A stretch of 64,000 nucleotides of DNA from Flagellimonas taeanensis (GTDB taxonomy: Bacteria > Bacteroidota > Bacteroidia > Flavobacteriales > Flavobacteriaceae). The translations under genes and the position numbers were made by a program. Within the stretch, counting starts at the first letter, position 1. Every line of letters begins with the position of its first letter. The notes under the pieces are model-generated. The model saw only the letters and a list, made by a program, of their open reading frames with translations. It was not told the DNA's origin and did no database searches. The stretch is from the NCBI RefSeq assembly GCF_003584105.1, contig NZ_QXFO01000018.1, forward strand, positions 124,001 through 188,000, written 5' to 3'. Below, in pieces: positions 55,989 to 64,000 of the stretch.

Positions 55989-57158
55989 ATGAATATTTTT
56001 AAACCAGCCCTAGTGGCCTTGACTTTTTGTTTTGTCCTTTCAACCTCTGCACAGGAAGTTGAACTTACCAAGAGGGACAGTATTGTCCAGAGTTTTTGGT
56101 TGGTATCTTTAGGAACCAACATCGTGGACGATTCGGGCCATGAATTTAGTAGACTTTTTGATGTGAACGATGCTTGGAACATGGTTCCTTACCCTTCCAG
56201 AATCAGTGTCGGGCGCTATTTTAAGAATGGGTTGGGCTTGGAAGCCATTGGTACCTATAATAAGTATAAGGAAGGAAAGATCATCGATAAGGTGGTGAAT
56301 CCTGAAGATGTGGACTATTTTGGTCTGGATTTTAGGGTGAGCTACGATTTGAACATGATCTTGGGAGAGACCGGTTTCTTCGATCCTTACATTGGTATTG
56401 GAGCAGGTTACACCGATGCCAACAACCAAGGTAGAGGCACTTATAATGCGGTGATTGGTTTTAGAACATGGTTTTCGGACCATTGGGGATTGGATTTCAA
56501 CTCTAGTGGAAAATGGGCCATGAGTGCCGAGAATGCCACCAACCATATCCAACATGCGTTGGGAGTCGCCTATAGGTTCGAGGTAGAAAAGGGACTTTCC
56601 AGAAAAGGGGAGGAGAAATTGGCCCTGTTGGAAGAAATGGAGAAAGAGCAGCAAAGGGTGCAGGATTCCATTGCAAAGGCAGATGAGGAAGCTCGATTAC
56701 TTGCCGAACGCTTGCAAAAAGAAAAGGAGGCAGCTGAGCTCGCCGCTGCCGAAAAAGCCAAAAAGGATGCAGAAGACGCTAGGCGTGCAGCACTTCAGAA
56801 CAAGATCAACAACTTGGGCAATGTCTATTTCAAGTTGAACTCCTCTTATCTTACAGCCAAGGATAAGGAACTGTTGGATCAACTGGTGGCGATTATGGAA
56901 AGCGAACCCAGTATAGCCATTAAAGTGACGGCACACACAGACTCTCGAGGAACAAACCAATACAACCAATGGTTGTCCGAGCGCAGGGCTGAACGGACGG
57001 TAGAGTATGTGGTGTCCAAGGGTATCCCTGCAGATAGAATAAGTTATGAAGCTTTCGGGGAGACCCAATTGGTGAACGAGTGTGGAGACGGGGTGTCTTG
57101 TACCGAGGAGAAACATTCAAAAAACAGAAGGTCAGAGTTCTTGATCGTCAATTTTTAA
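55989..57158 (+). CDS. OmpA-family outer membrane protein
   Basis: A 389-residue protein: signal peptide (ending SAQE near 20), an eight-strand OmpA-like barrel (about 25-200, with YIGIGAGYTDANNQGRGTYNA), a long charged coiled coil (about 205-265, rich in Lys, Glu and Ala) and a C-terminal peptidoglycan-binding domain (IKVTAHTDSRGTNQYNQWLS, NRRSEFLIVNF). It should tie the outer membrane to the wall, as major flavobacterial OmpA proteins do. It is a single-gene unit between a good promoter and a perfect palindromic terminator. Confidence 0.96.
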   Translation: MNIFKPALVALTFCFVLSTSAQEVELTKRDSIVQSFWLVSLGTNIVDDSGHEFSRLFDVNDAWNMVPYPSRISVGRYFKNGLGLEAIGTYNKYKEGKIIDKVVNPEDVDYFGLDFRVSYDLNMILGETGFFDPYIGIGAGYTDANNQGRGTYNAVIGFRTWFSDHWGLDFNSSGKWAMSAENATNHIQHALGVAYRFEVEKGLSRKGEEKLALLEEMEKEQQRVQDSIAKADEEARLLAERLQKEKEAAELAAAEKAKKDAEDARRAALQNKINNLGNVYFKLNSSYLTAKDKELLDQLVAIMESEPSIAIKVTAHTDSRGTNQYNQWLSERRAERTVEYVVSKGIPADRISYEAFGETQLVNECGDGVSCTEEKHSKNRRSEFLIVNF

Positions 57159-57182
57159 AATAGGATAGGATTGTGTTTATAT

Positions 57183-57214
57183 AAAAAGGCCGGGCAATAT
57201 TGCCCGGCCTTTTT
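57183..57214. terminator. Perfect palindromic bidirectional terminator
   Basis: Both arms of the 32-base palindrome centred at 57,198/57,199 are fully complementary, with a GC core (GGCCGGGCAAT) flanked by A-run and T-run. It serves the convergent OmpA and ATP-grasp genes. Confidence 0.85.
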
Positions 57215-57234
57215 GTTTTATTGCAGATGAAGTA

Positions 57235-58260
57235 TCACCACTTTTTTATGGGCATCAATCGATCACATTTGGAAAACATAAGACCTTCGGTAAAATGGTT
57301 GTGCCGATCCACAGAACTTTCACCATTCAGCCATGAAATATAAATGGCAGGCGTGTTTATGCCCGCTTCGTGGGAGAATGGATATCCGCCACCGAACCTT
57401 GGGTTCATCTCTAGGTAATAGACCTTGCCATTGCTCACAAAAAAGTCACAGTCCATGTTCCCTATATGTTTGGTTTTCTCTGCTATGGTCTTGGCAATCT
57501 TCGAAAAATCTTTGTTGATGACGGAAATAGCCTTATCGGTCTCTCCTGATCGCATACCCATTTTCTTTCTGATAAAAGAGCCATAATGATTGCCTTCAAA
57601 GTCATTCAAAATATCTATTCCATACTCATCTCCATTGATTTTTTCCTGTATGAGGATGCTCTTTTCCATATCTTCAGAACTGGCGTCCCTCAGGATGGAT
57701 TTTTGGATTTTTATGCGCTGTAGCTGATAGGCCAATTGGAGTTCTTCCTCGTTTTCCACAATATCGATGGCTATGGAAGCGCTGCCCCATCTAGGTTTTA
57801 TCACCAAGGGATACTCGAGTTCACCTTTTGACAGAGCGTTTTGGGCATCGGCAAGGGTAATGTAGGTTTTTGGTGTCTCAACACCTGTTTCCTTAAAAAA
57901 ACTGAAGGTTTTCCACTTGTCGAAAGCAATATCTATCACTTGGGGGTTAGAGATAATGACCTTTGTACCCAATTTTTCAAGCTCTTCCCTGTTTTTGGAG
58001 AGCAGGGGGAGCTCAAGGTCATTCAGGGATATAATGGCATTGATGTCATGATCTTGTATCAGTTCTTTTAACTTTTCAATATATTCTGGGCTATAGATGG
58101 AAGGGACCTGTATCGCCACATCCGCATCGACCAAAGCAGGTGCGGACAACTGACTGTCCGCGGCCAAAACCAGGCCATTGCCCTGCAGAGCCTCCTTAAA
58201 ATAGTTGATAAGATAGTTCCTGCGGCCTGCACAGGTAAAAAGGATGTTAGTTTTTTTCAT
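57235..58260 (-). CDS. ATP-grasp ligase, carbamoyl-phosphate-synthase-like
   Basis: A 341-residue protein. A Rossmann-like preATP domain (ILFTCAGRRNYLINYF, 7-22) is followed by the ATP-grasp core: DKWKTFSFFKETGVETPK, LVIKPRWGSAS, ILIQEKINGDEYGID and the metal-binding YLEMNPRFGGGYPFSHEAG. In polysaccharide clusters this type ligates an amino acid or carboxylate to a sugar precursor, but the substrate is not shown. It is on the same strand as the NeuD-like gene, 252 bases downstream of it. Confidence 0.9.
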   Translation of the reverse strand: MKKTNILFTCAGRRNYLINYFKEALQGNGLVLAADSQLSAPALVDADVAIQVPSIYSPEYIEKLKELIQDHDINAIISLNDLELPLLSKNREELEKLGTKVIISNPQVIDIAFDKWKTFSFFKETGVETPKTYITLADAQNALSKGELEYPLVIKPRWGSASIAIDIVENEEELQLAYQLQRIKIQKSILRDASSEDMEKSILIQEKINGDEYGIDILNDFEGNHYGSFIRKKMGMRSGETDKAISVINKDFSKIAKTIAEKTKHIGNMDCDFFVSNGKVYYLEMNPRFGGGYPFSHEAGINTPAIYISWLNGESSVDRHNHFTEGLMFSKCDRLMPIKKW

Positions 58261-58512
58261 TAAAAAAGGAGGTTGCTTGGCTAAAATTTTATGTTTTGAA
58301 TCTTTTTTTGGAAATAAAAGGGGTTGATACCATTTCTTTCAAGCCATTAATATACTAATCTTGCCAAAATAATCGATTTTCATTTGCCCAAGGTCGATAT
58401 ATGGTTTGAAAAACTGGATAAACGCTTCTTTGAAAGAGAATCTTGTGTCTCAAAAATATAAGATTAATGAGGCATTTATTGCCAATCATGATTGGTTTGA
58501 GGACCCTTCCTG

Positions 58513-59154
58513 TTATTTCTTGTGAAGAACACGTCCTGGGTTTCCGACCACCGTGGTTTTAGCTTCCACGTTACGAATAATTACACTTCCTGCCCCAATA
58601 AGGGCTTCTTCACCGATTTCACCGATGTTTGACATAACAGTGGCCCCAATACCTATGTATGCATATTCCTTGATGGATAAGTTGGCCCCAATTCTGACCC
58701 CGGAAGATATGAAAACACTTTTTTCAATGGTAACATGGTGGCCTATGGTGGTCCCCATACTTACCATGAGATAGTCTGAAGTGATCGTATGTGGCATAAT
58801 AACGCTTCCGGCCAGTACGTAATTGGCCTCGCCCATTTGGACATCGGGCCCAATATCCACGCTACGATGGAAGAAGCTGGGAATGTGGTACCCCAAATCT
58901 TTGGACTCGCTCAAATATTTCTCACGGATGGCATTGTCTCCAATGGGACAGTAGACATTCTTTATGCGTTCCTTGAAACTGTTCTGTTTTAGACAATCAA
59001 AGTTGCCGATTACAGGTATGCCCATTACTTCTGTGCCACACAGTGTAGGGTCATCATCAATGAAGCCGACAATTTCGACACCGGATTCGGTCAAATAGGA
59101 TGCGTAGGTTTGTCCGTAAGTTCCAGCTCCGATGATTATGGATTTAGTATTCAT
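58513..59154 (-). CDS. NeuD/PglD-type sugar acetyltransferase
   Basis: A 213-residue enzyme from the ATG at 59,154. The N-terminus IIIGAGTYGQTYASYL is a small Rossmann-like PglD/NeuD domain, and the C-terminal half is a left-handed beta-helix of hexapeptide repeats (VRIGANLSIKEYAYIGIGATVMSNIGE is spread over three turns near 155-185), with the catalytic His expected near DYLMVSMGTTIGHHVTI. It uses acetyl-CoA to O- or N-acetylate a sugar. With the ATP-grasp gene it marks a surface-glycan locus edge. Confidence 0.92.
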   Translation of the reverse strand: MNTKSIIIGAGTYGQTYASYLTESGVEIVGFIDDDPTLCGTEVMGIPVIGNFDCLKQNSFKERIKNVYCPIGDNAIREKYLSESKDLGYHIPSFFHRSVDIGPDVQMGEANYVLAGSVIMPHTITSDYLMVSMGTTIGHHVTIEKSVFISSGVRIGANLSIKEYAYIGIGATVMSNIGEIGEEALIGAGSVIIRNVEAKTTVVGNPGRVLHKK

Positions 59155-59625
59155 TCTGTTCAATTGGGGTTAGGGGGCATTTGATAATTTCCCTGGAAAT
59201 TGGTCAATTCAGGGGTTGTTTTTATTTGATAGGTTGGACGATAGCTTCAATAGAAATAAAAAGAAGTGAAACGGAATGTCCAATTAGGTTTTTTTATCAT
59301 GAATGGTATGTTGTGGGAGTTGGGATATAGGGCAAAAATAATAGATTTTAATGTTGTCTTTGTTTAGAAACAAGATATGGTTAAATAGTCACATTCAGTG
59401 GCAAAGGACATTATCAATATATTATATTTTCTTCGAAATTCCGATAGGCCAAACTACGAAATTATATACGAACCTCCTACTCTTTTGGATCATTTGCCCA
59501 TTCAGGAATGCAGTCAGAATTTTTTTGGCGGATCCCATCTTCAAAAGCACTTTTTAAAAGGATTGACATTTAAAGTGTTTTTTTGCGTTTCATCGATATT
59601 TTGGAGCAAAAACAACCAACTCTAT
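59155..59625. other. Intergenic stretch of 471 bases
   Basis: No gene is supported. A minus-strand -7-like element (TATTTTTG, complement of 59,333-59,340) could serve the acetyltransferase gene with a leader of about 170 bases, but no -33 box fits. The right half is AT-rich and should hold the promoter of the FN3 gene. Confidence 0.4.
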
Positions 59626-61776
59626 ATGAAGAGGTTTATTTTTGTTATAAACTGCCTATTTGTCAACCTTAAAACCTCATTTTCAGTGATTAAAAAATTA
59701 CTTTCAACCGTATTGATTCTATGTGCAGTTGTTGTCAATGCACAAAATTTACACACTCAATCCAATGCTGCCTCACCCGAGAATGAGTCTAATGGTACAA
59801 CAGGTTGGACAGGCGGTGCAACCATAACATCTTCATCCGAAGACCCACAATCTGGAAGTTTTTCTATCAGGGCCGTGTCCACCAACAACAATGGAAGAAA
59901 CTTGGAATACGGTTTTACCGCGGTGGTCGGTGTGGATTATGTTATTCGAATTTGGGCCAAGGAAGGCCCAGAGGTAAGTCCTAACAATGAACCGGCCTTT
60001 GCGAACTGGACCGGTCTTGCAGGATTTACGACAACAGTGATTGCTGGTTCCACTTGGAATGAATACGTTTTTAATGTAACGGCAACTTCAACTTCACCAG
60101 TAATTAGAATCTTTACAAGTCCCTACACGCAAAGACTTGTCCAAGGAAATACCATTTCTGTTGATAATGTGTCAATTATTGCTGAAGGTAGCGATACAGA
60201 AGCACCAAGCGCTGTTACGAACCTTTCGTCTGCCAACACAACAGCTACAGGAACAAGCCTCTCTTGGAATGCATCAACCGACAATGTAGGGGTGACCAAT
60301 TATGAGGTTTTTCAAAATGGTGTAAGTATTGCCAATACAGGTACAAATACAACGTTCAATGTTACCGGCCTTTCTCCGAACACATCCTATAACTTTACCG
60401 TATTTGCCGAGGATGCTGCGGGCAATACATCTGCAGTAAGTAACACGGCAGTAGTGAACACGCCCAACTTGGTGGATACGGAGGCCCCAAGTGCCATTAC
60501 AGACCTTACTTCCTCTAATACGACATCAACAGGAACAAGTCTTTCTTGGAGTGCTTCCACGGATAATGTTGGGGTGACCAACTATGAAGTTTTCCAGAAT
60601 GGTGTAAGTATTGCCAATACAGGTACAAATACAACGTTCAATGTTACCGGCCTTTCTCCGAACACATCCTATAACTTTACCGTATTTGCCGAGGATGCGG
60701 CAGGAAATGTTTCCACAGTGGGCAATACGGAAACAGTAAATACACCGGCTCCTCCAGATACCCAAGCACCAAGTGCGGTAACGGGATTGTCATCTTCGAA
60801 CACAACTTCTACTACTACCGATTTGACTTGGAACGCTTCCACCGATAACATAGGAGTGACCAACTATGAGGTCTTCCGCAACGGGGTGAGCATTGCCAAT
60901 ACAGGTACGGCCACAACGTTCAACGTAACAGGCCTTTCGCCAAGCACGAGCTATGATTTCACGGTCTTTGCCGAGGATGCTGCAGGCAATGTTTCCACAG
61001 TGAGCAATACGGCAACCGTGAACACAACTGGCACACCAGATACGGAAGCACCAACCGCGGTTACAGGTTTGTCATCCTCGAACACAACATCCACTACTAC
61101 CGATTTGACCTGGAATGCTTCCACTGACAATGTTGGGGTGACCAATTATGAGGTATTCCGAAACGGGGTGAGCATTGCCAACACAGGCACGGCTACAGCC
61201 TTCAACGTGACAGGTCTGTCGCCAAGTACAAGCTATGATTTCACGGTCTTTGCCGAGGATGCTGCAGGGAATACCTCTACGGTGAGCAATACAGAAAATG
61301 TGTTGACTTCTGCGGGTAGCGGTATTGTGGATTATACTTCTGAAAATGCCAATAGTACTGCGGTGGATTGGACAGCAAGGGATTTGTTTGCAGATAGGAA
61401 CATTGGTATAGGAACAACCAATACACAGGGATATAGATTGGCAGTTGCTGGAAATGTGATTGCGGAAGGGGTAAAAGTAGAGCTTCAGGGAAATTGGCCC
61501 GATTTTGTCTTTGAAGAGGGATTTGACCTGATGGATCTATGGAAAGTTAAAGCTTTCATTGCTGCCCATGGCCATTTACCAAACATTCCAAGCGCCCAAG
61601 AGGTTCAGGAACAGGGGATAGACCTTGGACAGATGAATGCCAAATTGTTACAGAAAATAGAAGAGCTCACACTTTATATATTATCTCAGCAGCAGGAGAT
61701 CAATACATTGAAAGAAAAAAACTCTGAAATAGAATCTATTATAAGCAGAATTGAAAAGTTGGAGAACAAACGATAG
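59626..61776 (+). CDS. Secreted FN3-repeat surface protein with tail-fibre-like C-terminus
   Basis: About 716 residues from the ATG at 59,626; a GTG at 59,686 would give a shorter, cleaner signal peptide (IKKLLSTVLILCAVVVNAQ) and may be the true start. A carbohydrate-binding-like N-terminal sandwich (to about nt 60,180) is followed by four fibronectin type III repeats of 94-95 residues (each with WNASTDNVGVTNYEVF and FAEDAAGN) at nt 60,190-61,310, then a C-terminal YRLAVAGNVIAEGVKVE domain ending in a coiled coil (QQQEINTLKEKNSEIES), as in Bacteroidota tail-fibre-like proteins. The repeats are almost identical in DNA. Confidence 0.9.
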   Translation: MKRFIFVINCLFVNLKTSFSVIKKLLSTVLILCAVVVNAQNLHTQSNAASPENESNGTTGWTGGATITSSSEDPQSGSFSIRAVSTNNNGRNLEYGFTAVVGVDYVIRIWAKEGPEVSPNNEPAFANWTGLAGFTTTVIAGSTWNEYVFNVTATSTSPVIRIFTSPYTQRLVQGNTISVDNVSIIAEGSDTEAPSAVTNLSSANTTATGTSLSWNASTDNVGVTNYEVFQNGVSIANTGTNTTFNVTGLSPNTSYNFTVFAEDAAGNTSAVSNTAVVNTPNLVDTEAPSAITDLTSSNTTSTGTSLSWSASTDNVGVTNYEVFQNGVSIANTGTNTTFNVTGLSPNTSYNFTVFAEDAAGNVSTVGNTETVNTPAPPDTQAPSAVTGLSSSNTTSTTTDLTWNASTDNIGVTNYEVFRNGVSIANTGTATTFNVTGLSPSTSYDFTVFAEDAAGNVSTVSNTATVNTTGTPDTEAPTAVTGLSSSNTTSTTTDLTWNASTDNVGVTNYEVFRNGVSIANTGTATAFNVTGLSPSTSYDFTVFAEDAAGNTSTVSNTENVLTSAGSGIVDYTSENANSTAVDWTARDLFADRNIGIGTTNTQGYRLAVAGNVIAEGVKVELQGNWPDFVFEEGFDLMDLWKVKAFIAAHGHLPNIPSAQEVQEQGIDLGQMNAKLLQKIEELTLYILSQQQEINTLKEKNSEIESIISRIEKLENKR
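60316..60416 (+). repeat. 101-base perfect direct repeat, copy 1
   Basis: This block is base-for-base identical to 60,598-60,698, 282 bases (94 codons) away. It covers the middle of the first FN3 domain. Synonymous positions are unchanged, so the duplication is recent or kept equal by gene conversion. Confidence 0.85.
60598..60698 (+). repeat. 101-base perfect direct repeat, copy 2
   Basis: This block is identical to 60,316-60,416 and lies in the second FN3 domain. FN3 domains three and four (about 60,880-60,980 and 61,160-61,270) form a second closely matching pair. Confidence 0.85.
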
Positions 61777-61858
61777 GACTTCTTTTCTATCTGAGTAAAT
61801 GTTATTCTTACTTGACCGAGCTTAACTAAAAAATTATTTGCCCAGCATATCTTGCTCT

Positions 61859-63250
61859 ATGAAAAAAAAATACTTTTTAGCCATCAATGTATCATTAGCT
61901 TGCCTGTTTTTTGTACAAATTACATCTGGACAAAGTATAAGGAAAAGCTTTTTGGAAATGTCCGATTATGAAGTGACTGAGCTCGTGAATGCATTTTATG
62001 AGTTGAGGAACGGTCCGGATCTTTTTAATGACTTGGCACAATTCCACGGGCAGTTTTTCAATTACGACAATACTGCCGACCCAACTCGACTGGATTTGCA
62101 CTTTAATCTTCCCGATGAGCCGGAAAGGGAGATTTTTCTGGCTTGGCATAGAAGACAGATGTTCGAAATGGAACAAGCGGTTCAGGAAATCAATCCGGAC
62201 ATCAGTTTGGCCTTTTGGGATTCTTCGGTTTACCAATCCCCAACAGACGCATTATGGGACGAGGAACTTTTGGGAAGTTTCAATGTCAATTGGTCCTTGG
62301 GTAGGAATCTCGGGGGCAATGGCCCTTTGCCCACGCCATTGGATGTGTCCAATTTGATGGCAATGGACAATTTTTTTCAATTTTCCAACGAATTGGAAAG
62401 GCGACCAGTGCACAGGGGAGCGCATGTTTGGACAGGAGGGGCCATGCCAACCACATTGTCGCCCAGAGACCCCGTTTTTTACTTTCACCATTCTTTTGTT
62501 GATAAGGTATGGGTGGATTGGGAAGCCATACATGGCACTTCTGCTTTCATTGCCACCTCAATGCTGAGGTATGATGGCACCTATGTATTTGATGGGGAAA
62601 CCTTGCCACTGGTGGACCCCAACGATATCACCGATTCCAGGGTATATGGGGTTTTTTATGCCGAAGATGGACTCGCTGAATTGGACAACTATATTGTAAG
62701 CAACACGTATAATCCTGAAGAGATTTTCTATTATCAGTTCAATATTCAGGCAGGAAATAATTTTATTGTGCCTGATGGTACGGTGGCGAGTTTTAAATCG
62801 TTGAACGAGATCAATCTTGTCCCCGGATTTGAAGCCGTCCCTGGCTCTTCATTTGAAGCTGTTATTGATACCGAAAATGCAGGTTTGATGAACAAGGCCT
62901 TTTCCAAAGGTGCTGTTGCCCGTTCCAATAACCCTTATCCGTATTCTGAGTTGATCAACGAGGCCGTTGTTTGGGAAGAAGGAGGAGACCTGTTGGATGA
63001 TAAACCTATTGTTCTTACTGCGGCACCAAACCCATTTACAGAGAAAATAACCATCAAACTCAACAAACGAAAGGACTGTGTGATAGAGGTGTTCAATATG
63101 ATGGGTATGCTGATCAGGGAAGAAGCGTTCCAAAACACGGATACCATGGTCATCAAAAACCTTTATGGATTATCTTCTGGATTTTATGTGATCCGGGTCA
63201 CGGATGCCAATGGAGAGATATTGGTGGTGAAAAGGATAATAAAGATGTAA
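61859..63250 (+). CDS. T9SS-secreted tyrosinase-family copper protein
   Basis: A 463-residue protein from the ATG at 61,859, with a signal peptide ending QITSGQ. The CuA site is probably His63 (FHGQ), His81 (LHFN) and His97 (FLAWHRRQMFEME); the CuB site is His185 and His189 (VHRGAH) with His211 (VFYFHHSFVDKVW). The gap between the second and third CuA histidines is 16 residues, longer than the 9 usual in bacterial tyrosinases. The last 80 residues (AAPNPFTEKITIKL, SGFYVIRVTD) are a T9SS type A sorting domain. It would oxidise phenols outside the cell. Confidence 0.93.
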   Translation: MKKKYFLAINVSLACLFFVQITSGQSIRKSFLEMSDYEVTELVNAFYELRNGPDLFNDLAQFHGQFFNYDNTADPTRLDLHFNLPDEPEREIFLAWHRRQMFEMEQAVQEINPDISLAFWDSSVYQSPTDALWDEELLGSFNVNWSLGRNLGGNGPLPTPLDVSNLMAMDNFFQFSNELERRPVHRGAHVWTGGAMPTTLSPRDPVFYFHHSFVDKVWVDWEAIHGTSAFIATSMLRYDGTYVFDGETLPLVDPNDITDSRVYGVFYAEDGLAELDNYIVSNTYNPEEIFYYQFNIQAGNNFIVPDGTVASFKSLNEINLVPGFEAVPGSSFEAVIDTENAGLMNKAFSKGAVARSNNPYPYSELINEAVVWEEGGDLLDDKPIVLTAAPNPFTEKITIKLNKRKDCVIEVFNMMGMLIREEAFQNTDTMVIKNLYGLSSGFYVIRVTDANGEILVVKRIIKM

Positions 63251-63267
63251 AAGCTGAAATACCGACA

Positions 63268-63308
63268 CAAAAAAAGGGGGAGCAAAATTTGCTCCCCCCT
63301 TTTTTTTT
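63268..63308. terminator. Bidirectional terminator
   Basis: A run of A, then GGGGGAGCAAA, a short loop and TTTGCTCCCCC, then a T-run (63,300-63,308). It separates the convergent tyrosinase and HMA genes. Confidence 0.85.
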
Positions 63309-63322
63309 GATATGTTTTACGA

Positions 63323-63685
63323 TCAGTGTTTGCCATGTTCCATATGTTGGGTCTCAGGGTCCCTATATTTACAGCATTCGGGCAAATTGTCGTAAACCTC
63401 TTGTGGAGCCGTAAAACCCTCAGAATCGTGGCCCACTTCAGCTATTTGCTTTTTGATGTCGTTGATGGAACATTTTCTTTCATCAATGATGGCTTCAAAC
63501 ACTTTTGTGTCCGCATCCCAAGTGGCAAACTTGACCCCTTTCATTTTTATGGCAGTCTTTTCTATCCGGCTTTTGCACATCCCGCAATTGCCCTTTATCT
63601 CAAAACTGACCGACTTGTTCTTTTCCTGGGCATGGCCAATTCCCATTACAACCAGGGCCAAAAGTGTAAGTAGTGTTGTTTTCAT
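63323..63685 (-). CDS. Secreted HMA-domain metal-binding protein
   Basis: A 120-residue protein with a signal peptide ending GIGHAQE near residue 20. The heavy-metal-associated motif is GNCGMCKSRIEK, with the CxxC pair (Cys34 and Cys37) in place, and the ferredoxin-like strands follow (FATWDADTKVFEAIID). A Cys-Cys and a His-rich tail (PECCKYRD, HMEHGKH) may add metal ligands. It probably binds copper in the periplasm. It lies 10 bases downstream of a TonB receptor gene on the same strand. Confidence 0.92.
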   Translation of the reverse strand: MKTTLLTLLALVVMGIGHAQEKNKSVSFEIKGNCGMCKSRIEKTAIKMKGVKFATWDADTKVFEAIIDERKCSINDIKKQIAEVGHDSEGFTAPQEVYDNLPECCKYRDPETQHMEHGKH

Positions 63686-63695
63686 TTTATCTGAA

Positions 63696-64000
63696 TTAAA
63701 TTTTATATCTAAACCCTGCGTAGTAGGTGCTCCTCAGAACAGGACCATACAAAATGGTGCTGTCAAAATAAGTGCCAAAAGGATCGTTGCTCGACAAAAT
63801 TGGGGAATCTTGTGTAAAATTCCCGATGTTTTCGCCTCCAATGTAACATTCGAACTTATTGGAGAACACTTTGGTTACCTGGGCATTTATCAGCATATAG
63901 GAAGGGGAATGGGAGGGGAGCTGAAATTCCTCTGGGTTGGCACTTGTATTGGGCAATCGCATTCTGCCCAACCAGTTGGCGGTAAAATCAAAACGCCATT
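63696..64000 (-). CDS. TonB-dependent receptor, C-terminal part (5' end outside window)
   Basis: The frame is open to the window edge, so only about the last 100 residues are present. They end in barrel strands of the receptor type: a conserved ECYIGGENIGNFTQ segment, DPFGTYFDSTILYGPV and a terminal YYAGFRYKI. With the HMA gene directly downstream it matches the copper/metal receptor-plus-HMA pairs seen in flavobacteria. The ligand is not shown by this fragment. Confidence 0.88.
   Translation of the reverse strand, partial: WRFDFTANWLGRMRLPNTSANPEEFQLPSHSPSYMLINAQVTKVFSNKFECYIGGENIGNFTQDSPILSSNDPFGTYFDSTILYGPVLRSTYYAGFRYKI

Noticed and set aside
60190-61310. Regularly spaced repeats that could suggest a repeat array such as CRISPR
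   Set aside because: The units are about 285 bases, stay in frame and encode FN3 domains; no short palindromic repeats with variable spacers exist.

Overview
The window is chromosomal DNA from a marine-type flavobacterium (Bacteroidota, family Flavobacteriaceae, perhaps a Muricauda/Allomuricauda-like genus; the genus is inference). Evidence: type IX secretion hallmarks (a gliding-motility C-terminal domain adhesin next to PorP/SprF and an OmpA protein with PD40 repeats, and a T9SS sorting domain on a secreted tyrosinase); bacillithiol synthesis (BshA); SPOR-type amidase and LptD arranged divergently; no Shine-Dalgarno sequences before most genes; and Bacteroidota promoter elements (TTG, 19-21 nt spacer, TAnnTTTG).

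Positions 1-19,400 are accessory. A plus-strand run (1-6,444) encodes the end of a TonB-dependent receptor, two Rossmann oxidoreductases (SDR and NmrA-like), a DUF2147 protein, a spinster-like MFS permease and a Tat-exported metallo-beta-lactamase-fold hydrolase, closed by a hairpin terminator. It reads as an uptake-and-conversion locus for an unknown small molecule. After it come a DoxX-like membrane protein, an AraC regulator, a lipocalin-like lipoprotein, a Crp-like regulator, an aldo/keto reductase, an SDR divergent from an HxlR regulator, and a second AraC+SDR pair whose regulator is a paralogue of the first. At 14.3-15.4 kb an epimerase and an HxlR gene have both lost their 3' ends and meet tail to tail, a deletion scar. 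An SDR with a SnoaL-like partner, a small lipoprotein and a secreted amidohydrolase follow.

Positions 19,400-27,500 (minus strand) carry a secreted M20 peptidase, the three-gene adhesin/PorP/OmpA operon and a CAP-domain lipoprotein. Positions 27,766-35,469 hold a nucleotidase, three secreted hydrolases (two esterase-like, one D-Ala-D-Ala dipeptidase-like) and a minus-strand housekeeping run (tsaD, rsmE, DUF4159, AI-2E-type permease, THUMP-like methyltransferase).

Positions 35,500-57,200 are core: tamB, pfkA, gap, a BadF-type kinase, RidA, LptD, amidase plus MlaD, a two-gene Fe-S oxidoreductase module, a GH3/beta-lactamase fusion, bshA and an OmpA protein. The last 7 kb hold polysaccharide-type genes (ATP-grasp, NeuD-like acetyltransferase), an FN3-repeat surface protein with near-identical DNA repeats, a T9SS-secreted tyrosinase, and an HMA metal-binding protein downstream of a TonB receptor cut by the window end. 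I saw no rRNA, tRNA, CRISPR array or intact insertion sequence.
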